Shown one piece after another: positions 24,855 through 33,747 of a stretch of DNA of 64,000 nt; the stretch's first letter is position 1, and each line of letters opens with the position of its first letter. The translations under genes and the position numbers were made by a program. The stretch comes from JAEUKA01 sp035340095 (GTDB lineage: Bacteria; Myxococcota_A; Polyangia; Palsa-1104; JAEUJZ01), in the NCBI GenBank assembly GCA_035340095.1, contig DAORGN010000002.1:1-64000 (forward strand). The letters run 5' to 3'. Under the pieces are notes generated by a model. It saw only the letters and a list, made by a program, of their open reading frames with translations. It had not been told where the DNA came from and did not search any database.

Positions 24855-25943
24855 ATGGTGCCGTTGGTGTGTCCCACCTGCCATACGGAGTCTCCGGAAG
24901 GGAGCCGCTTTTGCAGCATGTGCGGGCAGCCGCTTTCGGGTTCGAGCCTTGTGCGGGCTTCATCCCCTGATAGACGGGTGCAGACGTCTCCTGTGGGAAC
25001 GGTGCTACCGAGCGCGGTGCTTTCGGCGTTGTCGGCGGCATCATCGGATGGCCAGCGGACGGTGTCAGCCCGCGCAGCAAGTGGGTCCAGCGGGGCGATC
25101 GGGGATCTTGCGCAATCGGGGGAAACGGTCAAAACGATCCGCGACAGCAGCGATTCGGGGGCGCTGGGTCGCTCGGTCCCGCGTGTCGTGGCCGATGAGC
25201 CAACGCTGCCGGTGCGCTATCGTCCGACACGCAAGCGCAGTGCGGCACGGGCCCTGCGATCGGTTTTGTTTGGTCTTTTGTGGCTGCTCTTGGCGGGGCT
25301 TGTCGCGATGTCTGTGGTGTGGCTTTTGCCCGAACGCCAGGCGGGGCCAGCGAAAGAGACGCCGGCGACGGTGATTGCGTCTGTGAAAGAACCGAGCAAG
25401 CCACCGCGAATGACTGCCCGACCGGCGGTGCCGGCTGTACCGAAAGCAGCGACTCCAAGTCCGGTTGCCGCTCCTGGCTCCGAATCGCCGCGAGTAATCC
25501 CGGCTCCCGATTCCGTCCCTAAAGCCCCTGCGGTGCCATCGCCTGTACCAGCGGAAGCGGTCGAAACCGTCCATTCCCCATCGACTACGCCAACGTCGAC
25601 CGACTTTTCTGCCGTACTCAGCGGCGCGGCGCGGGCGGCGTGGCAGCAGGATCTGGCCAACATTGAGTTTGTGGCAACCACCTATGCCGCACAGGTCCGC
25701 GCTTGCTACGAGCGGTCGATCCGCGGCCTTGGTGGAGAGGCTCCCAGCGGGCGCGTTGTTGTGCTGTTTTCGCTGACCGATGACGGAAAAGCGCAACAGC
25801 CTGTGATCAGCGAAGACTCGCTCGGTTTGCCGGTGCTGGGACCGTGTCTGACCCAGCGACTTTCAGAATGGCGCTTTCCTCGCCCCGTAGGTCCCATTCG
25901 CACCTTCCGGTTTCCGTTTGTGTTCGCGGGCAGTCGTCCCTAA
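24855..25943 (+). CDS. Zinc-ribbon membrane protein with AgmX/PglI-type C-terminal domain
   Basis: The ATG at 24855 gives 362 residues; an in-frame GTG lies six codons upstream. The N-terminal zinc ribbon is CPTCHTESPEGSRFCSMCG. It is followed by a Ser/Ala-rich linker, one membrane helix (LFGLLWLLLAGLVAMSVVWLLP, about 141-162), and a Pro/Ala-rich periplasmic linker (about 175-250). The C-terminal domain (about 263-362) has IEFVATTYAAQVRACYERSI and SGRVVVLFSLTDDGKAQ, the AgmX/PglI TonB-like fold of myxobacterial motility proteins. The N-terminus should face the cytoplasm, with the C-terminal domain in the periplasm. Confidence 0.78.
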   Translation: MVPLVCPTCHTESPEGSRFCSMCGQPLSGSSLVRASSPDRRVQTSPVGTVLPSAVLSALSAASSDGQRTVSARAASGSSGAIGDLAQSGETVKTIRDSSDSGALGRSVPRVVADEPTLPVRYRPTRKRSAARALRSVLFGLLWLLLAGLVAMSVVWLLPERQAGPAKETPATVIASVKEPSKPPRMTARPAVPAVPKAATPSPVAAPGSESPRVIPAPDSVPKAPAVPSPVPAEAVETVHSPSTTPTSTDFSAVLSGAARAAWQQDLANIEFVATTYAAQVRACYERSIRGLGGEAPSGRVVVLFSLTDDGKAQQPVISEDSLGLPVLGPCLTQRLSEWRFPRPVGPIRTFRFPFVFAGSRP

Positions 25944-25989
25944 ATCCGCTACTTTCCGCTTTCGGTTCCTGATTTTGCGATTCCAAGCC

Positions 25990-26003
25990 GCCCAAAATTG
26001 GGC
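25990..26003. promoter_or_regulatory. Short dyad before the double-receiver gene
   Basis: GCCCAA and TTGGGC flank AA. The dyad ends five bases before an in-frame ATG at 26009, close enough to affect ribosome access if that start is used, or to serve as a small operator. Evidence is positional only. Confidence 0.3.
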
Positions 26004-26059
26004 TGATAATGGAGCAACACAGCGCTGAAAGCGGTCGCTGTGCTTGGGGGTCTTTGACC

Positions 26060-27127
26060 ATGAGCGGCAAGACGGGGGACGAAAAGCAGTCTTCGACACT
26101 GGTCGCGTCGGCGCTGGTGATCTCGCAGCGAGAGCAGGTGCAGGCCGAGCTACAGCGGCTGCTTGCGGAAGCTGACGTAAACGCCGTCTTGGTCAGCGAC
26201 TCGGATTCCGCTCGGGCACAGGTGGCCAAGACGCAGTATCCGGTTGTGCTGATTGATGTGGACTCGATTTCTTTGTCGCAAGCCGTGGTGCTGCTTGGCG
26301 ACGTGCGACGTTTGGCGCCGCGGGCGGAGCTGATTGTGCTGCTCGATGAGCCGAACTTCGACGCAGCGGTACAACTGGTGCGGCGCGGTGCTGTCGACGT
26401 AGTCTGTCGTTCATCGGACGATTTGCGGCTGCTGGGGCCGCGGGTGGCGTCGGCCATGCGCGATGCCAAACAGCGAGCGGATCGCAGTCAGATGCTGCGT
26501 GACTACAGCATCTTGACCGAAGACCTCCTGTATCGGCTGACCGATACTGCGCGACGGATTGGCGAGCTCAAAGCACAGATCCATAGCAGTGCCAAAGGAT
26601 CGGGTTCGCCCGCGTCGCCGATTGACGATTATGTCAGCGTTCTGATCGTGGAAGAAGACGGCTGGCTGTCGCAGTCGCTTTCGCCGCTTGTGTCGAGCTC
26701 GTTTTCGCTGACGACGGTGGTAAGCGGTGGTGCGGCGCTCGATCGAGTGTCAGAACGGCCTTTCGACTTGGCACTTATCAAGGAAACGCTGCCGGATTTG
26801 CCGAGTCGGACGGTGATTCGTTCGCTGCAAGCGCAGTCGCCCGAAACGCTGGTGATGCTGTATCTGCCTCCGACGCGCGGCAAGCCAGGACGGATCGATC
26901 GGCTGGAAGCCGGTGGCGGCAAAGTGACGACGCTGGTGAGCGCGTTTACATCGCCCAAACAGCTGGCCGAACGGCTCTCCGAGCTTCAGCAAGCGCAGGC
27001 GGCACGCCGACGCGAGCGCCGTTATTTGGCCGAGTTCCGCCAAGAAAACTACGAGCTTTTGCGGCGCTTGTCCGAGCTGCGCAAACGCTACCGCGAGGTC
27101 GACAGCACACAGGGACGAGGCAAGTAG
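26060..27127 (+). CDS. Tandem receiver-like protein with C-terminal coiled coil
   Basis: The ATG at 26060 (355 residues) has a G-run upstream; an earlier in-frame ATG at 26009 would add 17 unremarkable residues. There are two receiver-like domains. The first (about 14-127) keeps an Asp at the usual site (VVLIDVDS). The second (about 197-320) starts VSVLIVEEDGWL, but the phospho-acceptor position reads DLALIKETLPDLPS with Lys, so it should not be phosphorylated. Between them is a helical linker. The C-terminus (about 320-350) is a charged coiled coil. No output domain is seen. It is probably a signalling scaffold or adaptor. Confidence 0.7.
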   Translation: MSGKTGDEKQSSTLVASALVISQREQVQAELQRLLAEADVNAVLVSDSDSARAQVAKTQYPVVLIDVDSISLSQAVVLLGDVRRLAPRAELIVLLDEPNFDAAVQLVRRGAVDVVCRSSDDLRLLGPRVASAMRDAKQRADRSQMLRDYSILTEDLLYRLTDTARRIGELKAQIHSSAKGSGSPASPIDDYVSVLIVEEDGWLSQSLSPLVSSSFSLTTVVSGGAALDRVSERPFDLALIKETLPDLPSRTVIRSLQAQSPETLVMLYLPPTRGKPGRIDRLEAGGGKVTTLVSAFTSPKQLAERLSELQQAQAARRRERRYLAEFRQENYELLRRLSELRKRYREVDSTQGRGK

Positions 27128-27262
27128 GCCCGCATCTTGACTGACCTAGGAAAATAGCGTGTCATAATACTGGGTTTTTCTATCGCTAATGCGCTCTGAC
27201 CTCTCTTTGAAATCAGGGTCCAAAGGACGGTCGGCTTGGTCCCAAGCCGCGCGACGTGCCGT

Positions 27263-29023
27263 ATGAACGATGTTCCAACCACGGGCGTCACTCGGGTGTG
27301 CGTGACCTGCCAGCAGGTCTATAACTACAAAGACCAGCACGTCTGTCCCAAAGGCGGCAAAGCCGAGGTTCCGCCAGACCCTCTGGTGGGGGCCACGATC
27401 GGCGGGCGCTACCTTATCGAGTCGTTTTTGTCCTCGGGAGGGATGGGCGTAGTCTATCGAGCCAAGCATACGGTGCTCGATAAGCCGCTCGCGATCAAGC
27501 TGCTGCGGGAAGCGCAAGATCCGATGATGCAGCAGCGCTTTCTCCTCGAAGCGAAGAGCGCGTGCCACATCGGACACGAAAACATCGTCGACATCACCGA
27601 TTTCGGTGTTCTTCACGATGGCCGTCCGTATCTGGTGATGGAATTTTTGCAGGGCCAGTCGCTTGAGGCGGTGATTGCCAAAGGCGCGCTGCCACCTTTG
27701 CGGACCTGCCGAATCGCCGAACAAATTGCCCGCGGACTGCACGCCGTCCACAGCAAGGGCATCGTCCACCGAGACCTCAAACCGGGGAACATCTTTATCC
27801 TCGAGCGTGGGCGCAAAGACTTCGTCAAAATCCTCGATTTTGGCATCGCCAAGGTGATGGCCGGTACGCGCGAGTCGTTGTCTGGTGGCAGCGCGAATTT
27901 GCCGAATTTGCGGGCGACAGCGACGGGGACGGTGTTGGGAACGCCGGAATATCTGTCGCCCGAGCAGGGTGCCGGGGAAGCGTTCGATGCCCGCGTCGAT
28001 CAATACGCGCTCGGCTGCATCATGTACGAAATGCTGACGGGGCAGGTGCCTTTCCGCGGCAATGGACCGATGTCCACACTGATGAAGCATCTGACGGAAA
28101 AGCCGATTCCACCGCGGAAGCGCCGTCCCGAGCTGAACATTTCCGAAACGCTCGAAAAAATCGTGCTCAAGGCGATGGCGCAGCAGAAGGAAAGCCGCTA
28201 CGCCAACATGGACGAGCTGGCCAACGTCCTTCAGGAACTCATCGACAGTGGGACGCTGCCTGCTGATCCGGTGGTTCCTCGTCCGTCGGCGTCGCTGCAA
28301 ACGGTGGCGGCGAGTCTGTCGGCTTCGTCGGCGCCGCCGGTTGAGCTGTCGCCGCTGACATCGGGCGATATGTTTGCACCGACGCTGCAAGCCGCGATTC
28401 CGACCAAAGACGAGATCGCCAAAGAGCGCGCGAAGACACAGCCCGAATCGACCACCGCGACGATCGATCGCGGCAACAAACCACCGTCAGAGAACCGAGA
28501 AAAAGCGCCGCTTGCGACCGAGCAGGTTCGTCCCATCGTCCTTGCGAAACCGAATCGGCTGCCGCTGCTGTTGCTCGGGGTGGCGGCGGTGATGGTGCTG
28601 CTGCTGATTGGCGTGCTTGTCGTAAGGCTTGGGCCCGGCAGCAAACCGTCACAGCCTGTGCCGGCGGTGGACCTTGGCGAACGCAAAGTCGAAACGCCAG
28701 TGCCGGTTGAATCGCCGCCCACCGATGAGCACAAAGTCGAGCTGGAAAACAAGACGGCGGGCAAAGTGACTGTTCTGTGTGGTCCGAAAAAAAGCTGCAT
28801 TCTCGACGCGGGAAAGACCTGCGAGCTTGCGCTTTCGCCGGACGCGCGATGTGAAGCGAGCGCCACTGGGTTTGTCAGCCGCAGCCTGGATGTCGGAAGC
28901 GCCGTCAAGCACGCGGGCAAAGGACAAACCGCGCATCTGGCGGTTCACCTTGACGCCGAAAAGCCGGTGGGCAAAGTCAAAAAGTCCAAGGGCTCCAAGG
29001 CGGGCAAGGGCAAAAAGCGCTAA
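27263..29023 (+). CDS. Ser/Thr protein kinase with zinc-ribbon-like N-terminus
   Basis: The ATG at 27263 gives 586 residues; the in-frame start at 27236 is less likely. C13, C16 and C28 form a ribbon-like motif (VCVTCQQVY... CPKGG), lacking a clear fourth ligand. The kinase domain (about 50-330) has GGMGVVYRA, AIKLL, IVHRDLKPGNIFIL, DFGIA and GTPEYLSPEQ. One membrane helix follows (RLPLLLLGVAAVMVLLLIGVLVV, about 433-455), then a periplasmic part with two Cys (CGPKKSCILDAGKTC) and a Lys/Gly-rich tail. boxC starts 74 bases downstream on the same strand. Confidence 0.92.
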   Translation: MNDVPTTGVTRVCVTCQQVYNYKDQHVCPKGGKAEVPPDPLVGATIGGRYLIESFLSSGGMGVVYRAKHTVLDKPLAIKLLREAQDPMMQQRFLLEAKSACHIGHENIVDITDFGVLHDGRPYLVMEFLQGQSLEAVIAKGALPPLRTCRIAEQIARGLHAVHSKGIVHRDLKPGNIFILERGRKDFVKILDFGIAKVMAGTRESLSGGSANLPNLRATATGTVLGTPEYLSPEQGAGEAFDARVDQYALGCIMYEMLTGQVPFRGNGPMSTLMKHLTEKPIPPRKRRPELNISETLEKIVLKAMAQQKESRYANMDELANVLQELIDSGTLPADPVVPRPSASLQTVAASLSASSAPPVELSPLTSGDMFAPTLQAAIPTKDEIAKERAKTQPESTTATIDRGNKPPSENREKAPLATEQVRPIVLAKPNRLPLLLLGVAAVMVLLLIGVLVVRLGPGSKPSQPVPAVDLGERKVETPVPVESPPTDEHKVELENKTAGKVTVLCGPKKSCILDAGKTCELALSPDARCEASATGFVSRSLDVGSAVKHAGKGQTAHLAVHLDAEKPVGKVKKSKGSKAGKGKKR

Positions 29024-29097
29024 GCCAAGCGCGCTGGCGATGACGCGGCATGGTCGGCGGTTGCCTCCGGGGGGCGATCTGCGGTACACCGCTTCGC

Positions 29098-30792
29098 ATG
29101 GAGACTGCTGCCAAGACCGAACCTACGCACCCGGTGCCTGCGTCTTTCGAGACGTCGCCTGACCGATACCGCCACTGGCGGCTCGAGTTCGACGGGGATG
29201 TTGCCCGTTTGCTCATGTCCGTTCGCGAAGACGAGCCGCTTGTTCCGGGGTACGTCCTCAAGCTCAACTCGTATGACCTGGGCGTCGATATCGAGCTGTG
29301 TGACGCGGTGCAGCGGCTGCGGTTTGGCCATCCGGAAGTTCGCACCGTCGTGGTGAGCTCGGGCCGCGATCGCATCTTCTGCGCCGGTGCCAACATCCAC
29401 ATGCTGGCGCAGTCGTCCCACGGCTTTAAGGTCAATTTCTGCAAGTTCACAAACGAGACGCGCCTGTCGATCGAGGACGCCTGTGCAAGCAGCGGCCAAA
29501 AGTATCTGGCCGCAGTCTCAGGCCCCTGCGCTGGTGGCGGTTACGAACTGGCGATGGCGTGCGACGAAATCGTTCTCATCGACGATGGATCGAGCACGGT
29601 GGCGCTTCCTGAAGTGCCTTTGCTTGGCGTGTTGCCGGGGACAGGTGGTCTTACGCGGCTCGTCGACAAGCGCAAAGTCCGGCGAGATCGCGCCGACATT
29701 TTTTCGACGCTGGCCGAGGGCATTCGTGGCAAGCGCGCCGTCGAGTGGCGTCTCGTCGATCAGACGGTGCCGCGCAGCCGTTTTGCCCAAGCCGTGAGCG
29801 ATCGGGCCCACAAACTGGCACAAGAGTCGAAAAACCAAGTCGTCAGCGCACCCGGACCGCAGACGGGGATCTCGCTTGAGCCGCTGCATCCGACGGTCGA
29901 TGGTGACTCGATTTCGTATCGTTTTGTCTCGCTGCGGGTGGACAAGCCGCACCGCACAGCCCACCTGACGATGCGCGGACCCGGCGCGGGCCAGGACGTG
30001 CGCACCGCCGAGGAACTGCATGCGCTGGCAAGTCGCGGCGAGCTGTGGGCGCTGCGGGCATATCGCGAACTCGACGATGCAATCTGTCGGCTGCGTTTCC
30101 ACTATCCGACGGTGGGCCTGGTGATGCTGTCGACCCGTGGGGATCAGGCAGAAGTGCTCAAGGCGGACGCGGCGGTGGCAGCGCTTCGCGATTACTGGCT
30201 GGGCCGGGAAGTGCTGCTGCACATGGCGCGGGTGCTGCGTCGGCTCGACATGACCGCGAAGTCGTTTTTCGCCGTGGTCGATCCCGAAAGCTGCTTTGCC
30301 GGTTCGCTGCTGGAGATCCTGCTGGCGTCGGATCGCAGCTACGTTTTGGAAGATCCTGGGGTGAAGTTTTCGACGGGAACTCTCAACGGTGGGGCGCTTT
30401 TGTGCGGAAACGGGCAGACCCGTCTTTCGCTGCGCTGTTATGACCAGCCGGGGCGCGCCAAAGAAATCCTCGCACGGGGCGAAAAAGGTCCGATCTCGGC
30501 AAGCGAGGCCGATGCGCTTGGGCTTTGTACGGTGCTGGCCGACGACCTTGATTTCGAAGACACGCTGCGACTTGCCGTCGAGGAGCGCGTGAGCTTGTCA
30601 CCGGACGCGCTGACGGGCATGGAACAGAACCTGCGCTTCCCTGGCCCCGATCTCTCGGAAGGCAAGGTGTTTGGTCGTCTGTCGGCCTGGCAGAACTGGA
30701 TCTTCATTCGCGAAAACGCCACAGGGCCGCTCGGCGCGCTGACCTGCTATGGCCGACCGGAACGGCCAAGCTTCGACTGGCGCCGCACCTAG
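29098..30792 (+). CDS. boxC: Benzoyl-CoA-dihydrodiol (2,3-epoxybenzoyl-CoA) dihydrolase BoxC
   Basis: The ATG at 29098 gives 564 residues, the usual BoxC length; the open frame to 29050 is not family-like. Two crotonase modules are fused: the first has IFCAGANIHMLAQSSHGFKVNF and GPCAGGGYELAMACDEIVLIDD with the family-specific PEVPLLGVLPGTGGLTRL; the second (about 300-520) is degenerate, as in known BoxC. It opens the epoxidised ring of benzoyl-CoA, releasing formate, in the aerobic coenzyme A-dependent benzoate route. boxB follows on the same strand after a putative terminator and a 181-base gap. The reductase gene boxA is not in the window. Confidence 0.92.
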   Translation: METAAKTEPTHPVPASFETSPDRYRHWRLEFDGDVARLLMSVREDEPLVPGYVLKLNSYDLGVDIELCDAVQRLRFGHPEVRTVVVSSGRDRIFCAGANIHMLAQSSHGFKVNFCKFTNETRLSIEDACASSGQKYLAAVSGPCAGGGYELAMACDEIVLIDDGSSTVALPEVPLLGVLPGTGGLTRLVDKRKVRRDRADIFSTLAEGIRGKRAVEWRLVDQTVPRSRFAQAVSDRAHKLAQESKNQVVSAPGPQTGISLEPLHPTVDGDSISYRFVSLRVDKPHRTAHLTMRGPGAGQDVRTAEELHALASRGELWALRAYRELDDAICRLRFHYPTVGLVMLSTRGDQAEVLKADAAVAALRDYWLGREVLLHMARVLRRLDMTAKSFFAVVDPESCFAGSLLEILLASDRSYVLEDPGVKFSTGTLNGGALLCGNGQTRLSLRCYDQPGRAKEILARGEKGPISASEADALGLCTVLADDLDFEDTLRLAVEERVSLSPDALTGMEQNLRFPGPDLSEGKVFGRLSAWQNWIFIRENATGPLGALTCYGRPERPSFDWRRT

Positions 30793-30815
30793 AGCGTCAC
30801 TTCCTTCCCCCGCAG

Positions 30816-30840
30816 GTGTACCCGATCGGTACACTTTTCT
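30816..30840 (+). terminator. Rho-independent terminator-like hairpin after boxC
   Basis: GTGTACC and GGTACAC form a perfect seven-base stem around CGATC, extendable by two weak pairs, and are followed by TTTTCT. It lies 24 bases after the boxC stop. This is the most canonical intrinsic terminator in the window. Confidence 0.65.
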
Positions 30841-30878
30841 CGTCGCAGAATTCAATTTCGAAGTCTAGTTCTCACCCG

Positions 30879-30950
30879 CGAAGCGTGATAAGACCGCTCC
30901 ATAGAGTCCGAGTGCGGAATCTCAACCTGCAGCTTCGCTACGAAGCGTGA
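30879..30950 (+). promoter_or_regulatory. boxB leader with direct repeat and dyad
   Basis: CGAAGCGTGA occurs at 30879-30888 and again at 30941-30950. The second copy overlaps an inverted repeat, GCTTCG-CTA-CGAAGC (30932-30946). The pair lies in the 181-base gap upstream of boxB. This is suggestive of operator sites, but no known BoxR motif could be confirmed by eye. Confidence 0.45.
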
Positions 30951-30973
30951 CGAAACGAAAGGTCAGAACCCCG

Positions 30974-32425
30974 ATGACCGTAGAGCTTTTCGAAAAGATC
31001 CCGAACAACGTCAATCTGTCGGCGGACAAGCGGCTCCAGCGGGCGCTTGAGCAGTGGCTTCCGAACTACATCTCATGGTGGAAAGAGATGGGTCCGGACC
31101 AGTTCCAAGAGAGCGATGTCTACCTGCGGACCGCTATCAGCGTCGAAACCGACGGTTGGGCGCACTTTGACTACGTGCGGATGCCGGAATACCGCTGGGG
31201 AATTTTCCTCGAGCCGGCGATTGCCGGTCGCACGATCGGTTTTGGCGATCACTACGGCCAGCCGGCGTGGCAGGAAGTTCCGGGCGAATACCGCAACACG
31301 TTGCGTCGGATCATCGTCACGCAAGGCGACACCGAGCCCGCGTCGGTTGAGCAGCAGCGCATGCTGGGCCACACCGCGCCGTCTCTGTACGATCTGCGCA
31401 ACCTGTTCCAGGTCAACGTCGAGGAAGGCCGTCACTTGTGGGCGATGGTCTATCTGCTTCACTCGTACTTTGGCAAAGACGGTCGCGAGGAAGCCGAAGC
31501 CATGCTCGAGCGCCGCTCGGGCGATCGTGACAAGCCGCGCATCCTCGGGGCGTTCAATGAACCGGTGAAGTCGTGGCTCGACTTTTACATGTTCACGATG
31601 TTTACGGACCGCGACGGCAAGTTTCAGCTCTGCGCGCTGAGTGAGTCGGGATTTGATCCGCTTTCGCGCACCTGTAAGTTCATGCTGACCGAAGAAGCGC
31701 ACCACATGTTCGTCGGTGAAACCGGCGTCGATCGCGTGGTGCAGCGCGCCTGTGAGCTGATGCTCGAGACGCGCTCCGATTCGCCGGACGTGATCACCAA
31801 GGCGGGTGGTATTCCGCTCGACATGGTGCAGCGCCACCTGAACCTGTGGTTTTCGCTGTCCGAAGACCTGTTCGGTGGCGAAATTTCGTCGAACGCCGCT
31901 GAGTTCTTCGCCGCCGGTCTCAAGGGCCGATACAAAGAAGACAGCTACAGCGAGCACACCGGGCTAAACCAGTTCTACGAAATGCCAGTCCCCGCCGAGG
32001 GCGGCAAGATCGTGACGACCCAAGTGCCGCTGCGCAATGCGATGAACGAAGTGCTGCGTGATGGCTATGTCACCGACTGCCAGCGCGCCGTCGACAAGTG
32101 GAATCGCACGATCGACAAGCAGCTTGGTGAGCGTGGGGCTCAGTTCAAGCTCGCCCTGCCGAGCCGTCGCTTCCATCGTCACATCGGCATCTACGGCATG
32201 AACTCGGGCAACTACTTCGACCCGACCGGCAACCCGATTTCGCAAGGCGAGTTCATGGCCAATCGGAACAAGTGGCTGCCGACCGACGCCGACCGCGAGT
32301 ATCTCAAGCAGATCATGCGGCCTGTGACCGAGCCGGGGAAAATCGCAGCGTGGATTGCGCCGCCGGCACGCGGCATAAACGGTCAGACCGTCGAGTTCGA
32401 GTACGTCCGTCACCTGCCGGCGTAA
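30974..32425 (+). CDS. boxB: Benzoyl-CoA 2,3-epoxidase, oxygenase component BoxB
   Basis: The ATG at 30974 gives 483 residues, normal for BoxB; the GTG at 30947 would add nine unmatched residues. The diiron oxygenase features are visible: the ETDGWAHFDYVRMPEYRWGIFL region near the N-terminus, a helix with LWAMVYLLHSYFG and the LTEEAHHMFVGETGVD motif, whose EExxH provides iron ligands. It adds one oxygen atom to benzoyl-CoA using electrons from BoxA. The reductase gene is not adjacent. A separate transcription unit from boxC seems likely, given the intervening terminator-like hairpin and repeats. Confidence 0.93.
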   Translation: MTVELFEKIPNNVNLSADKRLQRALEQWLPNYISWWKEMGPDQFQESDVYLRTAISVETDGWAHFDYVRMPEYRWGIFLEPAIAGRTIGFGDHYGQPAWQEVPGEYRNTLRRIIVTQGDTEPASVEQQRMLGHTAPSLYDLRNLFQVNVEEGRHLWAMVYLLHSYFGKDGREEAEAMLERRSGDRDKPRILGAFNEPVKSWLDFYMFTMFTDRDGKFQLCALSESGFDPLSRTCKFMLTEEAHHMFVGETGVDRVVQRACELMLETRSDSPDVITKAGGIPLDMVQRHLNLWFSLSEDLFGGEISSNAAEFFAAGLKGRYKEDSYSEHTGLNQFYEMPVPAEGGKIVTTQVPLRNAMNEVLRDGYVTDCQRAVDKWNRTIDKQLGERGAQFKLALPSRRFHRHIGIYGMNSGNYFDPTGNPISQGEFMANRNKWLPTDADREYLKQIMRPVTEPGKIAAWIAPPARGINGQTVEFEYVRHLPA

Positions 32426-32449
32426 ACTGCCAGTTCTTGGGCTTTCGCC

Positions 32450-33688
32450 TTAGCCGGCGGGCTTGTTGTCGGACGCCAGTTCTTGGGCTGCCGAGTGAGC
32501 CCGCTGCGAACCAAGCGGCGCAATCAGCAGCCCACCGAGCGCTGCCACCGACGCCATCGCTCCCCACTGCCACAGCAAATTTCTTTCCAGCAACAGCCCC
32601 GCCAAAAACGGTGCCACGATCTGCGCCACCGACTGGAGCGACTGCGTAAGTCCAATCACGGTCCCTTGCTCCGATCGATCGGCGCTCTGGGAGATCAGGC
32701 TGCTCAGCGTGGGTCGCAGCACCGCGTTGCCAAAGGCTGTCACCGTCGCTGCGACCCCAAGCCATTGCAGTGAGTTGCTCGCCGCGATGATGCCAAATCC
32801 CATCACCAAAGACAGGTAGCCGGCATTGACCAGTGATCGCTCGCCGAAGCGCTTGACCAGTCGACCGATCAGACCGCCCTGAAGCAAGAGCCCGAGGAAG
32901 CCGCTATAGGCAAACAGATAGCCGATTTCGCGCGGACCAAACGGGTGGCCGTGCCAGACGTAGCGCCGCTCGGCGTAGAGCGAAAAACCCGACGTGAAGA
33001 CCGAAAAACACATCGAGTAAAACAGAAACTGAAACAGCATCGCTGCCAGAACCGGACGGTCAAAGTACGCCCGATACGACCGCCACTCGAGAATCGACAG
33101 CCGCTTGCCACCGGGAAGCGCCGCGTCGGGTTGCTGCGCGCGGATCGCCACGCCGCCGGGCAAAAGCAGCAGCGTGCAGACAATCGACACAAGCGACATC
33201 CCCGCCGCCAGGAAAATAGGCGCCGCCAGCCCATGTTTTACAAGCACGCCGGTGACGCCCGGTCCGATGAAAAACCCGAGTCCGAACGCCACGCCGATCA
33301 CCGCAAAGGACTTGGCGCGATCTTTGGCTTCGGAATGATCGGCAATGTAGGCCTGGGCAATCGACAGGTTTCCCGCCGTCGTGCCTTGAATCACCCGCGC
33401 CAGATAAATCATCCACAGCGACGTCGCTGACGCCATCGCCAGGTACCCGAAGAGCGCGCCGATTTGGCTAAACAGCAGCACCGATTTGCGCCCAATCCGA
33501 TCAGACCAACTGCCGAGCAGCGGACTTGCGACGAGCTGACAGATCGCGAACACCGAAACGAGCAGCGTTGCTTGCAGCGGCGTCGCGCCCAGGTGTTCGG
33601 CATAGATCGCTTGCAGCGGCAGCACCAGCGTCAGGCCGAACACATCGACAAGCACGATGAGAAAGATGGGGATGAGTGCGCGATTCAA
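32450..33688 (-). CDS. MFS transporter, TetA/multidrug-efflux-like
   Basis: TTG at 33688 is chosen because GGAG lies five bases upstream; the TTG at 33706 has no such site. The 412 residues form about 12 membrane segments: LIVLVDVFGLTLVLPL at the start and the loop 2-3 signature GSWSDRIGRKSVLLFS (about 67-82), with the matching ARVIQGTTAGNLSIAQAYIAD motif C-like stretch. It is a drug:H+ antiporter-type carrier of unknown substrate. It converges on boxB with 24 bases between stops, so it is not part of that operon. Confidence 0.88.
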   Translation of the reverse strand: MNRALIPIFLIVLVDVFGLTLVLPLQAIYAEHLGATPLQATLLVSVFAICQLVASPLLGSWSDRIGRKSVLLFSQIGALFGYLAMASATSLWMIYLARVIQGTTAGNLSIAQAYIADHSEAKDRAKSFAVIGVAFGLGFFIGPGVTGVLVKHGLAAPIFLAAGMSLVSIVCTLLLLPGGVAIRAQQPDAALPGGKRLSILEWRSYRAYFDRPVLAAMLFQFLFYSMCFSVFTSGFSLYAERRYVWHGHPFGPREIGYLFAYSGFLGLLLQGGLIGRLVKRFGERSLVNAGYLSLVMGFGIIAASNSLQWLGVAATVTAFGNAVLRPTLSSLISQSADRSEQGTVIGLTQSLQSVAQIVAPFLAGLLLERNLLWQWGAMASVAALGGLLIAPLGSQRAHSAAQELASDNKPAG

Positions 33689-33747
33689 TGGAACTCCGAG
33701 GCCCAAAGCGTGGCGGGCCGTTCTACAGACTACTTCGATTGGTGGGC

